From positions 1 to 64,000 of the forward strand of contig NZ_FQVF01000023.1 of assembly GCF_900129155.1 (NCBI RefSeq): 64,000 bases of DNA, given 5' to 3'. Shown one piece after another: positions 35,936 to 45,540 of this stretch; position 1 is the stretch's first letter; each line of letters starts with the position of its first letter. The position numbers and the translations under genes were made by a program. The notes beneath the pieces were generated by a model. The model saw nothing but the letters and a program-made list of their open reading frames with translations. It ran no database searches and was not told the origin of the DNA. This stretch comes from Marinomonas polaris DSM 16579 (GTDB lineage: Bacteria > Pseudomonadota > Gammaproteobacteria > Pseudomonadales > Marinomonadaceae).

Positions 35936-37003
35936 ATGACATCTTTACCTCCTCATAAACTATTGAAAGAAATGACACTGACCGATGTTTCGGTTGGTTA
36001 TGATGGTGATGCGGTTGTTAAAAATGCTTCATTCAAACTGCTAGAAGGGCAGATCGGTTGTTTACTCGGGCCAAGTGGCTGCGGTAAATCGACCTTGTTG
36101 CGTGCAATTGCAGGCTTTGAGTCTTTAATGGTAGGAGAAATTCGCATTGATGACGAGGTGATTGCCAGTCAATCACACAGTGTGAATCCTGAGCACCGTT
36201 TTATCGGTATGGTGTTTCAAGACATTGCCTTGTTTCCACACCTTACCATTGCACAGAATATCGCTTTTGGCTTATCTGCTTGGCCTAAAGAGGCAGCACA
36301 GGAACGAGTGACTTATTTGTTAAATTTGGTTGGTTTGTCGGGTTTCGAATCACGCTATCCGCATTCTCTTTCTGGTGGCCAACAGCAACGTGTCGCTTTG
36401 GCTCGCGCCATTGCACCTAAGCCTAAATTACTGCTGATGGATGAACCTTTCTCTGGGCTTGATGCTAAGTTAAGAGAAGAGTTGGTACCTGATATTCGTG
36501 CCATATTGCAGCATGAAAAAATGAGCGCGTTATTAGTGACCCATGATCAGATGGAAGCCTTTGCGATGGCGGATCAAGTATCGGTTATGAGTGAAGGCGT
36601 AATTCATCAAACAGGTTCGCCGTATCAGATTTATCATCGACCAGAAACACGCTTTGTGGCGAGTTTTATTGGTCATGGGGATTTCCTAACGGCTACCGTC
36701 TGTGGTCCAGATTGCGTTCATTCAGATTTGGGTAATATTCGCGGTGATTTAGACCATGGTTTTGCTGACAATACTCAAGTGGACTTATTGGTTCGTCCTG
36801 ATGACATTTTACATGACGACGACAGTGAATTTGTTGGTGTGATTGTAAGTAAATGGTTTCGTGGGTCACACTTCTTATATCGCGTGAAATTGTCTTCTGG
36901 CAAAGTGATATATTGTTTTGCTTCTTCTCACCACAATCATTCCGTGGGGCAAGAGATCGGCTTGAGTGTTCATTTAGATCACCTTGTGATGTTCCCACGC
37001 TAG
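35936..37003 (+). CDS. fbpC: Iron(III) ABC transporter ATP-binding protein
   Basis: 355 residues. Walker A GPSGCGKST (about 43-51), Q-loop 'VFQDIALFPHL', signature LSGGQQQR, Walker B 'LLLMDEPFSGLD' and switch His in 'LLVTHDQ'. C-terminal TOBE-like domain (about 265-350). Energises import by FbpAB. A terminator follows directly. Confidence 0.95.
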   Translation: MTSLPPHKLLKEMTLTDVSVGYDGDAVVKNASFKLLEGQIGCLLGPSGCGKSTLLRAIAGFESLMVGEIRIDDEVIASQSHSVNPEHRFIGMVFQDIALFPHLTIAQNIAFGLSAWPKEAAQERVTYLLNLVGLSGFESRYPHSLSGGQQQRVALARAIAPKPKLLLMDEPFSGLDAKLREELVPDIRAILQHEKMSALLVTHDQMEAFAMADQVSVMSEGVIHQTGSPYQIYHRPETRFVASFIGHGDFLTATVCGPDCVHSDLGNIRGDLDHGFADNTQVDLLVRPDDILHDDDSEFVGVIVSKWFRGSHFLYRVKLSSGKVIYCFASSHHNHSVGQEIGLSVHLDHLVMFPR

Positions 37004-37008
37004 TAAAT

Positions 37009-37051
37009 AAAACGCCCAAGTGACTTGCTTATAAATCACTTGGGCGTTTTT
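37009..37051. terminator. Bidirectional terminator between fbpC and the HDOD gene
   Basis: AAAACGCCCAAGTGA pairs perfectly with TCACTTGGGCGTTTT around a 12-nt loop; A/T runs on both sides. Confidence 0.93.
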
Positions 37052-37078
37052 ATGTATTGTTGGGGGCAGACAATAGAG

Positions 37079-37945
37079 CTAGATAGTTCCGATTCCTTGT
37101 TCATGGCACACTTCAATTATTCCTTCAAAATCGTATTCACTCAGTTCTAAATGATCTAGGACGTAATGGCCAATTTTTTGCCATTCGTAGTCTTCGCTTG
37201 CACCGCCTATATGTCTATAGGTCGAGGCAATATGCTCAGCCATTTTTAAAATAGAAGCAAAGGTTAAATTAATAGAGTCGCCAGGCACTCTGTGGTGGAA
37301 TAAGTAATCGACACGGTGGTGTTTGGCTATAACCGCACAGCAACTTTTAGGTAGCCCCCATGATTTTGCTAAATAATAACCGACAACTGAATGGTTGGTT
37401 TTGAAAGCTTGGTTTTCAACGTCGGTTAGGTTGAATTCTGGATCTTGATAACCTTGTTTCAATACATCTTTGTAGCCATCGAAACGCTTAAGCATCAAAG
37501 GAATACCTGCATTATGAAAAAGCCCAAGCGCATAGCATTCATCTTGGTATTTAAAATTAAGCTGGTTGGCTAGACTTGAGCAAATCACAGCAACTTCGCT
37601 GGCTGTGTCCCAGAAACTGTGTAAAGATTTTATTGCGTCATCTGAAAGTTCGCTTTTGACTGCGAGTCCGTTAACGATATTGGTGACGCTTGTTGGGCCA
37701 AGCAACATGACGGCTTGCTGAATGGATGCTATTTTTTTAGCTAAATTAAAAGACGCGGAGTTTACGAGTTTTAATACGGCGGCTGAAAGGCTTACATCCT
37801 GTGAAATGATTTCTGATATACGTTCCATGTCAGGATCTGGCATGGCTTGTTCCATGTGTAAATCCACCATAATTTGTGGTTGTGGTGGAATGCTGATGCC
37901 TTGCAAGATGAGTTTTAGCTGATTTTCATTTAATGTAGATGACAT
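37079..37945 (-). CDS. HDOD-domain signalling protein
   Basis: 288 residues from ATG 37945 with AAAGAAG upstream; an in-frame GTG two codons earlier is less likely. Single HDOD domain: 'ISQDVSLSAAVLKLVNSASF', 'AVMLLGPTSVTNIVNGLAV', 'ALGLFHNAGIPLML' and 'VIAKHHRVDYLF'. Diverged from the HDOD protein at 31995. Stand-alone; partner unknown. Confidence 0.87.
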   Translation of the reverse strand: MSSTLNENQLKLILQGISIPPQPQIMVDLHMEQAMPDPDMERISEIISQDVSLSAAVLKLVNSASFNLAKKIASIQQAVMLLGPTSVTNIVNGLAVKSELSDDAIKSLHSFWDTASEVAVICSSLANQLNFKYQDECYALGLFHNAGIPLMLKRFDGYKDVLKQGYQDPEFNLTDVENQAFKTNHSVVGYYLAKSWGLPKSCCAVIAKHHRVDYLFHHRVPGDSINLTFASILKMAEHIASTYRHIGGASEDYEWQKIGHYVLDHLELSEYDFEGIIEVCHEQGIGTI

Positions 37946-38039
37946 GGACACACTTCTTTAAGACAAGTAACTTTACAGCTACGTAATTCGTAGCAATTGA
38001 ATCTAGAGTCTTTATAATAGCGTTTTTTAAATATACTGG

Positions 38040-39245
38040 GTGAAAATTTTGAGTGTTATTCGACTAAAAGGTCAAGCTGATCGCCGTTTAAGGGCTGGAC
38101 ATCAATGGATTTACAGCAATGAGGTAGATACCTCAGCTACGCCATTAAAGCAATTTACCCCAGGGGATCAGGTTGTTGTCGAAACAGCTCAAGGTAAACC
38201 TCTTGGTATTGCGACAATAAACCCTAATACATTGATCTGCGGTCGTTTAATGAGCCGTAGTACCGATACATTTTTAAACAAGTCGACTTTGGTTCATCGT
38301 CTAAAGATTGCTTTATCTTTGCGTGAGCTGACTTATCCAGCGCCGTATTACCGTCTTGTTTTTGGTGATTCTGATGGTTTGTCAGGCTTGGTTGTCGATC
38401 GTTTTGCCGATATTTTGGTTGTACAAATATCGACCGCTGGCATGGAGCGAGTAAAAAACGAGATCGTTGAAGCCTTGCAAGATGTAGTGAAGCCATCAGC
38501 GATTCTGATGAAAAATGATGGCAAGATGCGTCAGATCGAAGGCCTTGAAACCTATGTTGAAGAAGCTTTTGGTACGGTTCCAGAGTTGGTTTTCCTACAA
38601 GAAAACGGTGTGTTGTTTCAAGCGCCAGTGTGGGATGGACAAAAAACTGGTTGGTTCTATGATCACCGTGAAAACCGCAAAACCATGCAAGGCTTTTGTG
38701 ATGGCAAACGTGTACTTGATGTTTTCTCTTACATTGGTGGTTGGGGTGTTCAAGCAGCCTCTGCGGGTGCGACAGATGTTACCTTTATTGATGCGTCTGA
38801 AAGCGCATTGAGCCATGTTGGTGAAAACCTTAAGTTGAACCAATACGAAGGTGGTTTTAACTTGATGCACGGTGATGCATTTGAAGCGATGCAGTCTTTG
38901 ATTGAAGAGAAAGAGCGTTTCGATGTGGTTGTTATGGATCCGCCAGCGTTTATAGCTCGTCGTAAAGACATTAAAGCGGGCGAGGGTGCTTACCATCGTG
39001 CAAATCAGCTAGCGATGCGCTTGGTTGCGAAGGGCGGAATTTTGGTTTCCGGTTCTTGTTCTATGCATCTGGAAACGGCACGGTTACACGATATTATTCG
39101 TAGCAACAGTCGTCAATTAGAGCGTTTTTCGCAGTTGATTTATCGCGGAACGCAAGCACCAGATCATCCGGTCCACCCTGCGATAGAAGAAACGGAATAC
39201 CTAAAAGCTCTATTTTATCGAATCCATAACAACATGGGTTTATAA
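38040..39245 (+). CDS. rlmI: 23S rRNA (cytosine-1962-C5)-methyltransferase RlmI
   Basis: 401 residues. N-terminal PUA domain ('RRLRAGHQWIYSNEV'), then a Rossmann methyltransferase with 'VLDVFSYIGGWGVQAASAGA' and 'DVVVMDPPAFIARRKD'; 'SGSCSMHL' carries the catalytic Cys. RlmI methylates C1962 of 23S rRNA. Start is uncertain: GTG 38040, or TTG 38049 with GGGTGA upstream. Confidence 0.93.
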   Translation: MKILSVIRLKGQADRRLRAGHQWIYSNEVDTSATPLKQFTPGDQVVVETAQGKPLGIATINPNTLICGRLMSRSTDTFLNKSTLVHRLKIALSLRELTYPAPYYRLVFGDSDGLSGLVVDRFADILVVQISTAGMERVKNEIVEALQDVVKPSAILMKNDGKMRQIEGLETYVEEAFGTVPELVFLQENGVLFQAPVWDGQKTGWFYDHRENRKTMQGFCDGKRVLDVFSYIGGWGVQAASAGATDVTFIDASESALSHVGENLKLNQYEGGFNLMHGDAFEAMQSLIEEKERFDVVVMDPPAFIARRKDIKAGEGAYHRANQLAMRLVAKGGILVSGSCSMHLETARLHDIIRSNSRQLERFSQLIYRGTQAPDHPVHPAIEETEYLKALFYRIHNNMGL

Positions 39246-39301
39246 GCTTATTTGGTTTATGTTGTTAGTAACCAAAAAATAAAAGCTAAAGAATAAGAAC
39301 G

Positions 39302-39340
39302 AAAAAAGCGCTGTCAGATATGATCTGGCAGCGCTTTTTT
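39302..39340. terminator. Bidirectional terminator between rlmI and HAD gene
   Basis: A 17-bp stem (39302-39318 with 39324-39340, one G-T pair) with A and T runs at its ends and a 5-nt loop. Confidence 0.92.
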
Positions 39341-39366
39341 ATTTGGCAATCTTATTGTTTCGTTCA

Positions 39367-40023
39367 CTAATCTCTTAAAGAAATATGCTGCCAGCCACGA
39401 TCTTGCGCAATTTTTGTTAGTGTCTCATCGGCATCAACGGCAATAGGGTGAGTAACCAATTCTAATAAAGGTAAATCATTACGAGAGTCGCTATAAAAAA
39501 AGCTACCTTCCATTGTGTGTCCGGTCTCATCCAGCCAATCATTTAAGCGTGTAACCTTGCCAGCTTGGAAGCTTGGAACACCAACAATTTTACCTGTGTA
39601 GTGATCGTTAATGATCTCTGGCACAGGTGCAATAATATGATCCATGCCTAAAGCATCGCCAATTGGCCCAGTAACGAACTGGTTAGTCGCGGTGATCATC
39701 AGCAAGAAATGACCTTGGTCTTTATGATGCTGTAATAGTGCATTAGCTTTCTCTTGCATCATTGGCTGGATTTTTTCTTGCATGAAAATGTCGTGCAGCT
39801 TGGCCAACTCTTCTCTAGAGAACTTAGTTAATGGTTCTAGGCTAAACGCCAAGTATTCATGAATATCTAAAGTACCAGTTTGATACTCTTCGAAGAACTT
39901 ATCGTTGGCTAATTTGTAATCGTGGCTGTCTACTAAACCTTTCTCAACGAGAAATTGTCCCCAAGTGTAATCGCTGTCGCCATTTAATAATGTGCCGTCT
40001 AAGTCAAATATTGCGAGTGTCAC
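39367..40023 (-). CDS. HAD-IB phosphatase, SerB-like (possible histidinol-phosphatase)
   Basis: 218 residues. HAD motif I DLDGTL (about 7-12), motif II 'MITATN', motif III Lys and motif IV 'YSDSRNDLPLL'. A helical cap follows motif I. In Pseudomonas the orthologous position beside rppH (PA0335) is, from memory, reported as a histidinol-phosphate phosphatase; this is a hypothesis here. Divergent from rppH with a 135-bp gap. Confidence 0.82.
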   Translation of the reverse strand: MTLAIFDLDGTLLNGDSDYTWGQFLVEKGLVDSHDYKLANDKFFEEYQTGTLDIHEYLAFSLEPLTKFSREELAKLHDIFMQEKIQPMMQEKANALLQHHKDQGHFLLMITATNQFVTGPIGDALGMDHIIAPVPEIINDHYTGKIVGVPSFQAGKVTRLNDWLDETGHTMEGSFFYSDSRNDLPLLELVTHPIAVDADETLTKIAQDRGWQHISLRD

Positions 40024-40158
40024 AAGCTGTCCTCAATTCTTCTAAAGTGCGTGAATTATAGCTCTGGAGACAATAAATAACAGCAGTCTTAATTGTGCAG
40101 ATGGGGGAATTATGGAACAATGAAACTAATTTATTTTTATATTAAAAGGTGATAGCTC

Positions 40159-40644
40159 GTGATTGATGCAGACGGATACAGACCGAATGTGGGCATCATA
40201 CTGATGAACGAGCGTGGCCAACTTCTTTGGGCGAGACGCGTAGGGCAAAATGCTTGGCAGTTTCCTCAAGGAGGAATCAAATCCGACGAGACACCTGAAG
40301 AAGCTTTATTTCGAGAGCTCAAAGAAGAAGTAGGTTTAGATCCTCATCAGGTGGAAGTAATAGGTAAAACTCGGGGTTGGCTGCGTTATCGTCTTCCTAA
40401 ACGCATGTTAAGACACAATAGCAAACCTCTATGTATTGGACAAAAACAGAAATGGTTTCTTCTGTCTATTCGTTGTCCTGATGCTTCTGTGTGCGTAGAT
40501 GGAACGGAAACCCCTGAGTTTGATGGCTGGCGCTGGGTTAGTTATTGGTACCCACTTGGCCAAGTTGTGGCGTTTAAAAAAGATGTTTACCGTCGAGCTC
40601 TAAAAGAGCTTATCCCCAGTGCACATCGTCGACTAGAAAAGTGA
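40159..40644 (+). CDS. rppH: RNA pyrophosphohydrolase RppH
   Basis: 161 residues, GTG start with AAGGTGAT upstream. '[22 protein letters not shown]' (abridged) and '[28 protein letters not shown]' (abridged) carry the NUDIX box. RppH removes pyrophosphate from mRNA 5' ends to start RNase E decay. Next gene is ptsP, the standard pairing. Confidence 0.96.
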   Translation: MIDADGYRPNVGIILMNERGQLLWARRVGQNAWQFPQGGIKSDETPEEALFRELKEEVGLDPHQVEVIGKTRGWLRYRLPKRMLRHNSKPLCIGQKQKWFLLSIRCPDASVCVDGTETPEFDGWRWVSYWYPLGQVVAFKKDVYRRALKELIPSAHRRLEK

Positions 40645-40693
40645 TAAACTTACTGGCTTGATGCTGGAGGTTATATAGATTGATGGGAGAGCT

Positions 40694-42982
40694 ATGCTAA
40701 GTTTGCTAAGACGTATTACCCAGGAGGTGACTGCCGCGCAGTCTTTATCTGCGGCACTTGACATTATTGTCCGACGTGTCCGCAGAGCAATGCGAGCAGA
40801 GGTGTGTTCTATTTATTTAGTAGACACCAATACTAAAGAATATATCTTGATGGCAACGCGCGGTTTGAATGCGGACGTTGCAGGTAATGTTAGTCTAAAA
40901 GCAGATGAAGGTTTGGTTAGTTTAGTAGGTCGTAGGGCTGAACCTGTAAACCTTGAAGATGCTCATATTCACCCATCTTTCCACTATTTAAAAGGTTCCG
41001 GCGAAGAACGATACCGCTCTTTTCTAGGTGTTCCTATTATTCATCATCGACAAGTTTTAGGCGTGCTGGTGGTTCAGCATGAAGACAAGCGTCGATTTGA
41101 TGAAGGCGAAGAAGCCTTTCTTATTACTTTATCGGCCCAATTGGCGGGTGTTATTGCTCACGCTGAAGCGACAGGGGCGATTACTAGTATTAATCCTAAC
41201 GCTATTCCTAGTGGATCGGATTTTCGCTATAAGGGTGTTCCTGGTAGCTCAGGTGTGGCGATTGGTCGCGGTGTTGTGGTGTTTCCGCCTGCTGATTTAG
41301 ATGTTATCCCTGATCGTCGTACAACAGATTTTGATGAAGAGATTCAGGACTTTTATCAAGCACTTGATGCCGTTCGACAAGACATTCGCCGTGCCAGCAA
41401 TCGTATTAGCCAACACCTTTCAGAAGATGAAAAAGCATTATTCGATGTTTATCTAAAAATTCTAGATGACAACTCAATCGCTGGTGAAATTGTTCGAAAA
41501 ATCAAAGAAGGTAATTGGGCTCAAGGTGCATTAAGACAGGTTATTCAGGCGCATATTCAGCAATTTAACCGCATGGATGACCCTTATTTACGTGAGCGGG
41601 CCTCGGATCTTCGTGACCTTGGTCGTCGTATCTTATCTCATCTTCAAGAGAAGGCTCCAAATGTAGCAGAGCGCTTCAGTGAGCCGTCTATTATTATCGG
41701 TGAAGAGCTCACCGCGTCCATGTTAGGCGAAATTCCAATTGATAAGATCAAAGGCCTAGTCTCGGTAATGGGATCGGGTAACTCTCATGTGGCAATTTTA
41801 GCCCGTGCTATGGGTATTCCAACTGTCATGGGCGCATTAGATTTGCCTTACGCTCAGTTAGATAAAGTAGATCTTATTGTCGATGGTTATTTGGGCAAGA
41901 TTTTTACCTATCCGTCTGAAGCGCTTATTGAAAATTATCAGCAAATTGTTGATGAAGAGCGTCTTTTAGAAGAAGAATACGAAACACTCAAAGACTTACC
42001 TTGTGAAACTCTTGATGGCCACCGTTTATCTTTATTTGTTAATACTGGTTTGTCTGCTGATATCGCCCGTTCTTTGGATCGTGGTGCGGAAGGTATAGGT
42101 CTTTACCGTACAGAAGTGCCTTTCATGGTGCGAGATCGTTTTCCGACCGAAGCGGAACAGGTCGTTATTTATCGTCAGCAGTTAGAAGGTTTTGCACCTT
42201 CGCCAGTAACGGTTCGTACTTTGGATATTGGTGGTGATAAAGCGCTGCCTTATTTTCCTATAAACGAAGCGAACCCTTTCTTAGGTTGGCGCGGCATTCG
42301 AGTTACTCTGGATCATTTGGAAATCTTTATGGCGCAAATTCGCGCCATGATAAAAGCCAGTGCCGGTCTGTATAATCTAAAAATCATGCTACCTATGATT
42401 TCAAATGTGGCGGAAGTAGAAGAAGCCTTAGCGCTTATTCGCCGTGGTTATGCAGAGGTTAAAGAGGAAGGTTACGACGTCAAAATGCCTCAAGTTGGCG
42501 TAATGATAGAAATTCCTGCGGCGGTTTATCAAGTTAAAGAATTAGCTGAATTGGTGGATTTCTTATCGGTAGGAAGTAACGATTTAACGCAATATTTGCT
42601 TGCTGTAGATCGAAATAATCCGCGTGTAGCGGACTTATATAATTCTTTCCATCCTTCTGTATTGCGTGCATTGCTTAGCATCGTCGATCAAGTCAGAGAT
42701 GAAGGTGTCGGTTTAAGCGTATGTGGTGAAATGGCTGGTGATCCGATGGGTGCTATTTTATTAATGGCCATGGGGTACGACGTATTATCGATGAGTTCGA
42801 CCTCACTTCCTAAAGTGAAAGCGGTGATTCGTAATATCTCGATGGAACAAGCGCAAGCCATGCTTAGCGAAGTGATGAAACTATCTCATGCTGAAGCGGT
42901 CACACAGACTATGACACGACTCATGCGCGAAGCCAATATTGAGCGTTTGATTCGACCATCTAAAACCACTAACGTGGAATAA
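40694..42982 (+). CDS. ptsP: Phosphoenolpyruvate-protein phosphotransferase PtsP (EI-Ntr)
   Basis: 762 residues. N-terminal GAF domain (about 1-160) senses glutamine/2-oxoglutarate in relatives. The phospho-His domain contains 'GSGNSHVAILARAMGIPTV' with the active His, and the PEP-binding barrel has 'LYRTEVPFM', 'VRTLDIGGDKALPYF' and 'SVGSNDLTQYLLAVDR'. It starts the nitrogen PTS relay to NPr and EIIA-Ntr. Confidence 0.96.
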   Translation: MLSLLRRITQEVTAAQSLSAALDIIVRRVRRAMRAEVCSIYLVDTNTKEYILMATRGLNADVAGNVSLKADEGLVSLVGRRAEPVNLEDAHIHPSFHYLKGSGEERYRSFLGVPIIHHRQVLGVLVVQHEDKRRFDEGEEAFLITLSAQLAGVIAHAEATGAITSINPNAIPSGSDFRYKGVPGSSGVAIGRGVVVFPPADLDVIPDRRTTDFDEEIQDFYQALDAVRQDIRRASNRISQHLSEDEKALFDVYLKILDDNSIAGEIVRKIKEGNWAQGALRQVIQAHIQQFNRMDDPYLRERASDLRDLGRRILSHLQEKAPNVAERFSEPSIIIGEELTASMLGEIPIDKIKGLVSVMGSGNSHVAILARAMGIPTVMGALDLPYAQLDKVDLIVDGYLGKIFTYPSEALIENYQQIVDEERLLEEEYETLKDLPCETLDGHRLSLFVNTGLSADIARSLDRGAEGIGLYRTEVPFMVRDRFPTEAEQVVIYRQQLEGFAPSPVTVRTLDIGGDKALPYFPINEANPFLGWRGIRVTLDHLEIFMAQIRAMIKASAGLYNLKIMLPMISNVAEVEEALALIRRGYAEVKEEGYDVKMPQVGVMIEIPAAVYQVKELAELVDFLSVGSNDLTQYLLAVDRNNPRVADLYNSFHPSVLRALLSIVDQVRDEGVGLSVCGEMAGDPMGAILLMAMGYDVLSMSSTSLPKVKAVIRNISMEQAQAMLSEVMKLSHAEAVTQTMTRLMREANIERLIRPSKTTNVE

Positions 42983-43009
42983 TACCTATCAGAGGCTTGC
43001 TTCAATATT

Positions 43010-43825
43010 ATGATTTCATATCCAAACATTGACCCTATTGCCATATCAATAGGGCCAATTTCCGTTCATTGGTACGGCATTATGTATCTTATTGGCTTTG
43101 CCGGGGCCTACTTATGCGGCATGTATCGCGCTAAACGTTCCAATGGGCTTTGGACACCAGAGATGGTCAGCGATGCTATATTTTATGGCGCACTTGGCGT
43201 TATATTGGGTGGCCGAGTCGGTTATATTTTGTTTTATCAGTTTTCTGCGTTTGTTGATAATCCACTTATTCTTGTTCGTATTTGGGAAGGCGGCATGTCT
43301 TTCCATGGAGGGTTATTAGGCGTTATTACTGCTATGTACTTCTTCGCTCGTCGTTACAACAAGCACCTGGTTGATGTGACCGACTTTCTGGCGCCGTTCG
43401 TACCAATTGGTTTAGGTGCTGGGCGTTTAGGCAACTTTATTGGCGGTGAGTTATGGGGCAAACCGACAGATGTTTCTTGGGCGATGATTTTTCCTAATGA
43501 TCCGCTGCAACTTGCTCGTCACCCTTCGCAGTTATATCAATTTGCACTAGAAGGTGTAGCACTGTTTTGTATCTTGTGGTTCTTCTCACAAAGAACAAAA
43601 CCGCGGTATTGTGTCTCTGGTATGTTCTTACTTTTCTACGGTATTTTCCGAATTTTAGTAGAATTTGTCCGCGAGCCAGATATACAAATTGGCTACCTTG
43701 CTTTTGGTTGGCTGACAGAAGGGCAGCTTTTATCTTTGCCAATGGTAGTAATTGGTGTTGGCTTAATTATTGCGGGCTTCAAGCTAAACACATTTCCAAA
43801 AGCGAATACTATTCAAAATAGCTAA
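43010..43825 (+). CDS. lgt: Prolipoprotein diacylglyceryl transferase
   Basis: 271 residues, about seven helices. 'SIGPISVHWYGIMYLIGF', 'ILGGRVGYILFYQ' and the Lgt signature 'GAGRLGNFIGGELWG' are intact, including the essential Arg and Asn. 'HPSQLYQFALEG' carries a conserved His. It transfers diacylglycerol from phosphatidylglycerol to lipobox Cys residues, as required by FlgP in this window. Terminator follows. Confidence 0.96.
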   Translation: MISYPNIDPIAISIGPISVHWYGIMYLIGFAGAYLCGMYRAKRSNGLWTPEMVSDAIFYGALGVILGGRVGYILFYQFSAFVDNPLILVRIWEGGMSFHGGLLGVITAMYFFARRYNKHLVDVTDFLAPFVPIGLGAGRLGNFIGGELWGKPTDVSWAMIFPNDPLQLARHPSQLYQFALEGVALFCILWFFSQRTKPRYCVSGMFLLFYGIFRILVEFVREPDIQIGYLAFGWLTEGQLLSLPMVVIGVGLIIAGFKLNTFPKANTIQNS

Positions 43826-43845
43826 AAAGATTTAGAGTGACGCTT

Positions 43846-43873
43846 AAAACCAGCCGTACGGCTGGTTTTTTTG
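43846..43873 (+). terminator. Terminator after lgt
   Basis: AAAACCAGCC and GGCTGGTTTT pair around GTAC, followed by T residues. Confidence 0.92.
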
Positions 43874-43926
43874 TTTTGGTGCTTTTAATCTTATATCTAG
43901 CCATTATTTATTGATAAGGAAGCTTT

Positions 43927-44412
43927 ATGAACAATACGGGAACACTGTCTTTCTTTTGTGGAAAAATGGGCGCAGGTAAATCGACTAAATCTAAAGCCTT
44001 GTCTGTTGAGAAAAATGCTGTGCTATTATCAGAAGATGATTGGCTTGCTGCACATTATCCCAATCAAATTCACTCTTTCGATGATTACTTAACTTTCTCT
44101 GCGTTGATAAAACCTTTTGTGAAAGCACATGTGCAGAATATTTTGCAGGCGGGAACCAATGTTGTGATGGATTTCCCAGCGAATACTGTTAACCAGCGGA
44201 CATGGTTTAAGCAATTATGTTCTGACATTCAGTGTCAGCATGAGCTTATCTTTCTCGATTTAAGTGATGAACAATGCCTGGCTCAACTTGTAAAACGTCG
44301 AGTCGAGCAACCTGAACGAGCTCAGTTTGATAATGAAACGGTTTTCTATCATGTTACCCAATATTTTCAGACTCCATCCGAAGATGAAGGTCTTAACATA
44401 ATCAGAAATTAG
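43927..44412 (+). CDS. P-loop kinase-like ATPase
   Basis: 161 residues. Walker A GKMGAGKST (about 12-20), 'LLSEDDWLAAHYP' and 'NVVMDFPANT' resemble small AAA_33/zeta-toxin-like nucleotide or antibiotic kinases. A C-terminal 'KRRVEQPERAQFDNE' could be a lid region. Substrate unknown. Between lgt and thyA, which are neighbours in Pseudomonas; this and the two acetyltransferases look inserted there. Confidence 0.75.
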   Translation: MNNTGTLSFFCGKMGAGKSTKSKALSVEKNAVLLSEDDWLAAHYPNQIHSFDDYLTFSALIKPFVKAHVQNILQAGTNVVMDFPANTVNQRTWFKQLCSDIQCQHELIFLDLSDEQCLAQLVKRRVEQPERAQFDNETVFYHVTQYFQTPSEDEGLNIIRN

Positions 44413-44435
44413 CTTGCATAAAGGACTTAAGGCGA

Positions 44436-44963
44436 ATGGAACTGCGTTTATTGTCTCGATCTGATTCTCGAGCTTTGCTGCTATTTGAAACAGAAAACCG
44501 AACTTGGTTTGAAGCGCATATCAATCCGCGGGAAGTTAGTTTTTACAGTGATGAAGGCGTAAAAAAGCACATCGAAGAATTTCTTTCGCAACATCAAAGA
44601 AAAGCCATGTTGCCGATGCTTATTATTGACGACACCGGTGAGATTGCTGGACGTATTAATTTAACCGATATTAATTTAGTGTCGCACGAGGCTTATTTAG
44701 GCTATCGAATGGGCGAAAAATTTGCCGGACGTGGCATTGCCAAGCGTGCAGCTGAACAAATAACTCAACTGGCTAACGAGCTTAATCTGCAAAAAATAAT
44801 CGCCTTCGCTTCTGTGGACAACATTGCTTCGCAGAGAGTGCTGACACACAACGGATTTGTTGAAATGAAGACCCATGAAAACTTCGCTGAAGTGCAGGGT
44901 AACAGTATTGATTGTATTGAATACCATAAAATTGTTAAGGAAAAGCATGACACTCTTGGTTAG
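44436..44963 (+). CDS. GNAT N-acetyltransferase, RimJ/RimL-like
   Basis: 175 residues. 'MELRLLSRSDSRALLLFETE' and 'GYRMGEKFAGRGIAKRAAEQ' (CoA-binding R/Q-x-x-G-x-G/A-like loop) then 'NIASQRVLTHNGFVEM' define a RimJ/RimL-type GNAT. Such enzymes acetylate protein N-termini or small amines. Its 3' end overlaps the next GNAT by 17 nt. Confidence 0.85.
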   Translation: MELRLLSRSDSRALLLFETENRTWFEAHINPREVSFYSDEGVKKHIEEFLSQHQRKAMLPMLIIDDTGEIAGRINLTDINLVSHEAYLGYRMGEKFAGRGIAKRAAEQITQLANELNLQKIIAFASVDNIASQRVLTHNGFVEMKTHENFAEVQGNSIDCIEYHKIVKEKHDTLG

Positions 44964-45447
44964 AGAAGCGCAAACCAAAGATGCACAAGACATAGTTAAT
45001 ATTTTGAATCCCATTATCGAGGAAGGTCTTTTTACCATACTCGATATTACTTTTTCGGTAGAAGATGAGGAGCAATTTATTCAAGACTTCCCTGAGAGGG
45101 GGGTGTTTCATGTGGCCTTAAACGAAGAGGGTTCAAGCGTCGTTGGCTTTCAAAATGTAGAGCCGTTTGCTGCCTATACTCATGCTTTTGATCATGTCGG
45201 TATTATTGGAACATTTGTTGATGCCAGTTGCAGAAGGCAAGGGGTTGCATCGATTTTATTTAAAGCGACCTTCAACTTAGCAAGATCAAAAGGCTATGAA
45301 AAGTTATTCGCCTACGTCAGAGAGGATAACCCAAACGCTTTAGCGACGTATTTAAGACAGGGCTTTGAAGTGGTAGGAACTGCGAAAAAACACGCTAAAG
45401 TTCGTGGCAAATATATCGATGAAATTTTGATAGAAAAGTTCTTATAG
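44947..45447 (+). CDS. GNAT N-acetyltransferase, MnaT/phosphinothricin-like
   Basis: 166 residues from ATG 44947; a frame back to 44875 is only read-through of the previous gene. 'REAQTKDAQDIVNILNPIIEEG', 'GTFVDASCRRQGVASILFKA' and 'FAYVREDNPNALATYLRQGF' are the GNAT signature, nearest to amino-acid N-acyltransferases. Overlaps the preceding GNAT by 17 nt in another frame, so they are coupled. Confidence 0.85.
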   Translation: MTLLVREAQTKDAQDIVNILNPIIEEGLFTILDITFSVEDEEQFIQDFPERGVFHVALNEEGSSVVGFQNVEPFAAYTHAFDHVGIIGTFVDASCRRQGVASILFKATFNLARSKGYEKLFAYVREDNPNALATYLRQGFEVVGTAKKHAKVRGKYIDEILIEKFL

Positions 45448-45479
45448 GATTAATTTATCCACAAAGATGACTTCAATAT

Positions 45480-45517
45480 AAAACAGCGAACCATTATTGG
45501 TTCGCTGTTTTGCTTTT
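45480..45517. terminator. Bidirectional terminator between GNAT and thyA
   Basis: AAAACAGCGAACCA pairs perfectly with TGGTTCGCTGTTTT around TTAT; T/A runs on both sides serve the convergent genes. Confidence 0.92.
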
Positions 45518-45540
45518 AGGTCTCTTGAACCGAGAGTTGC

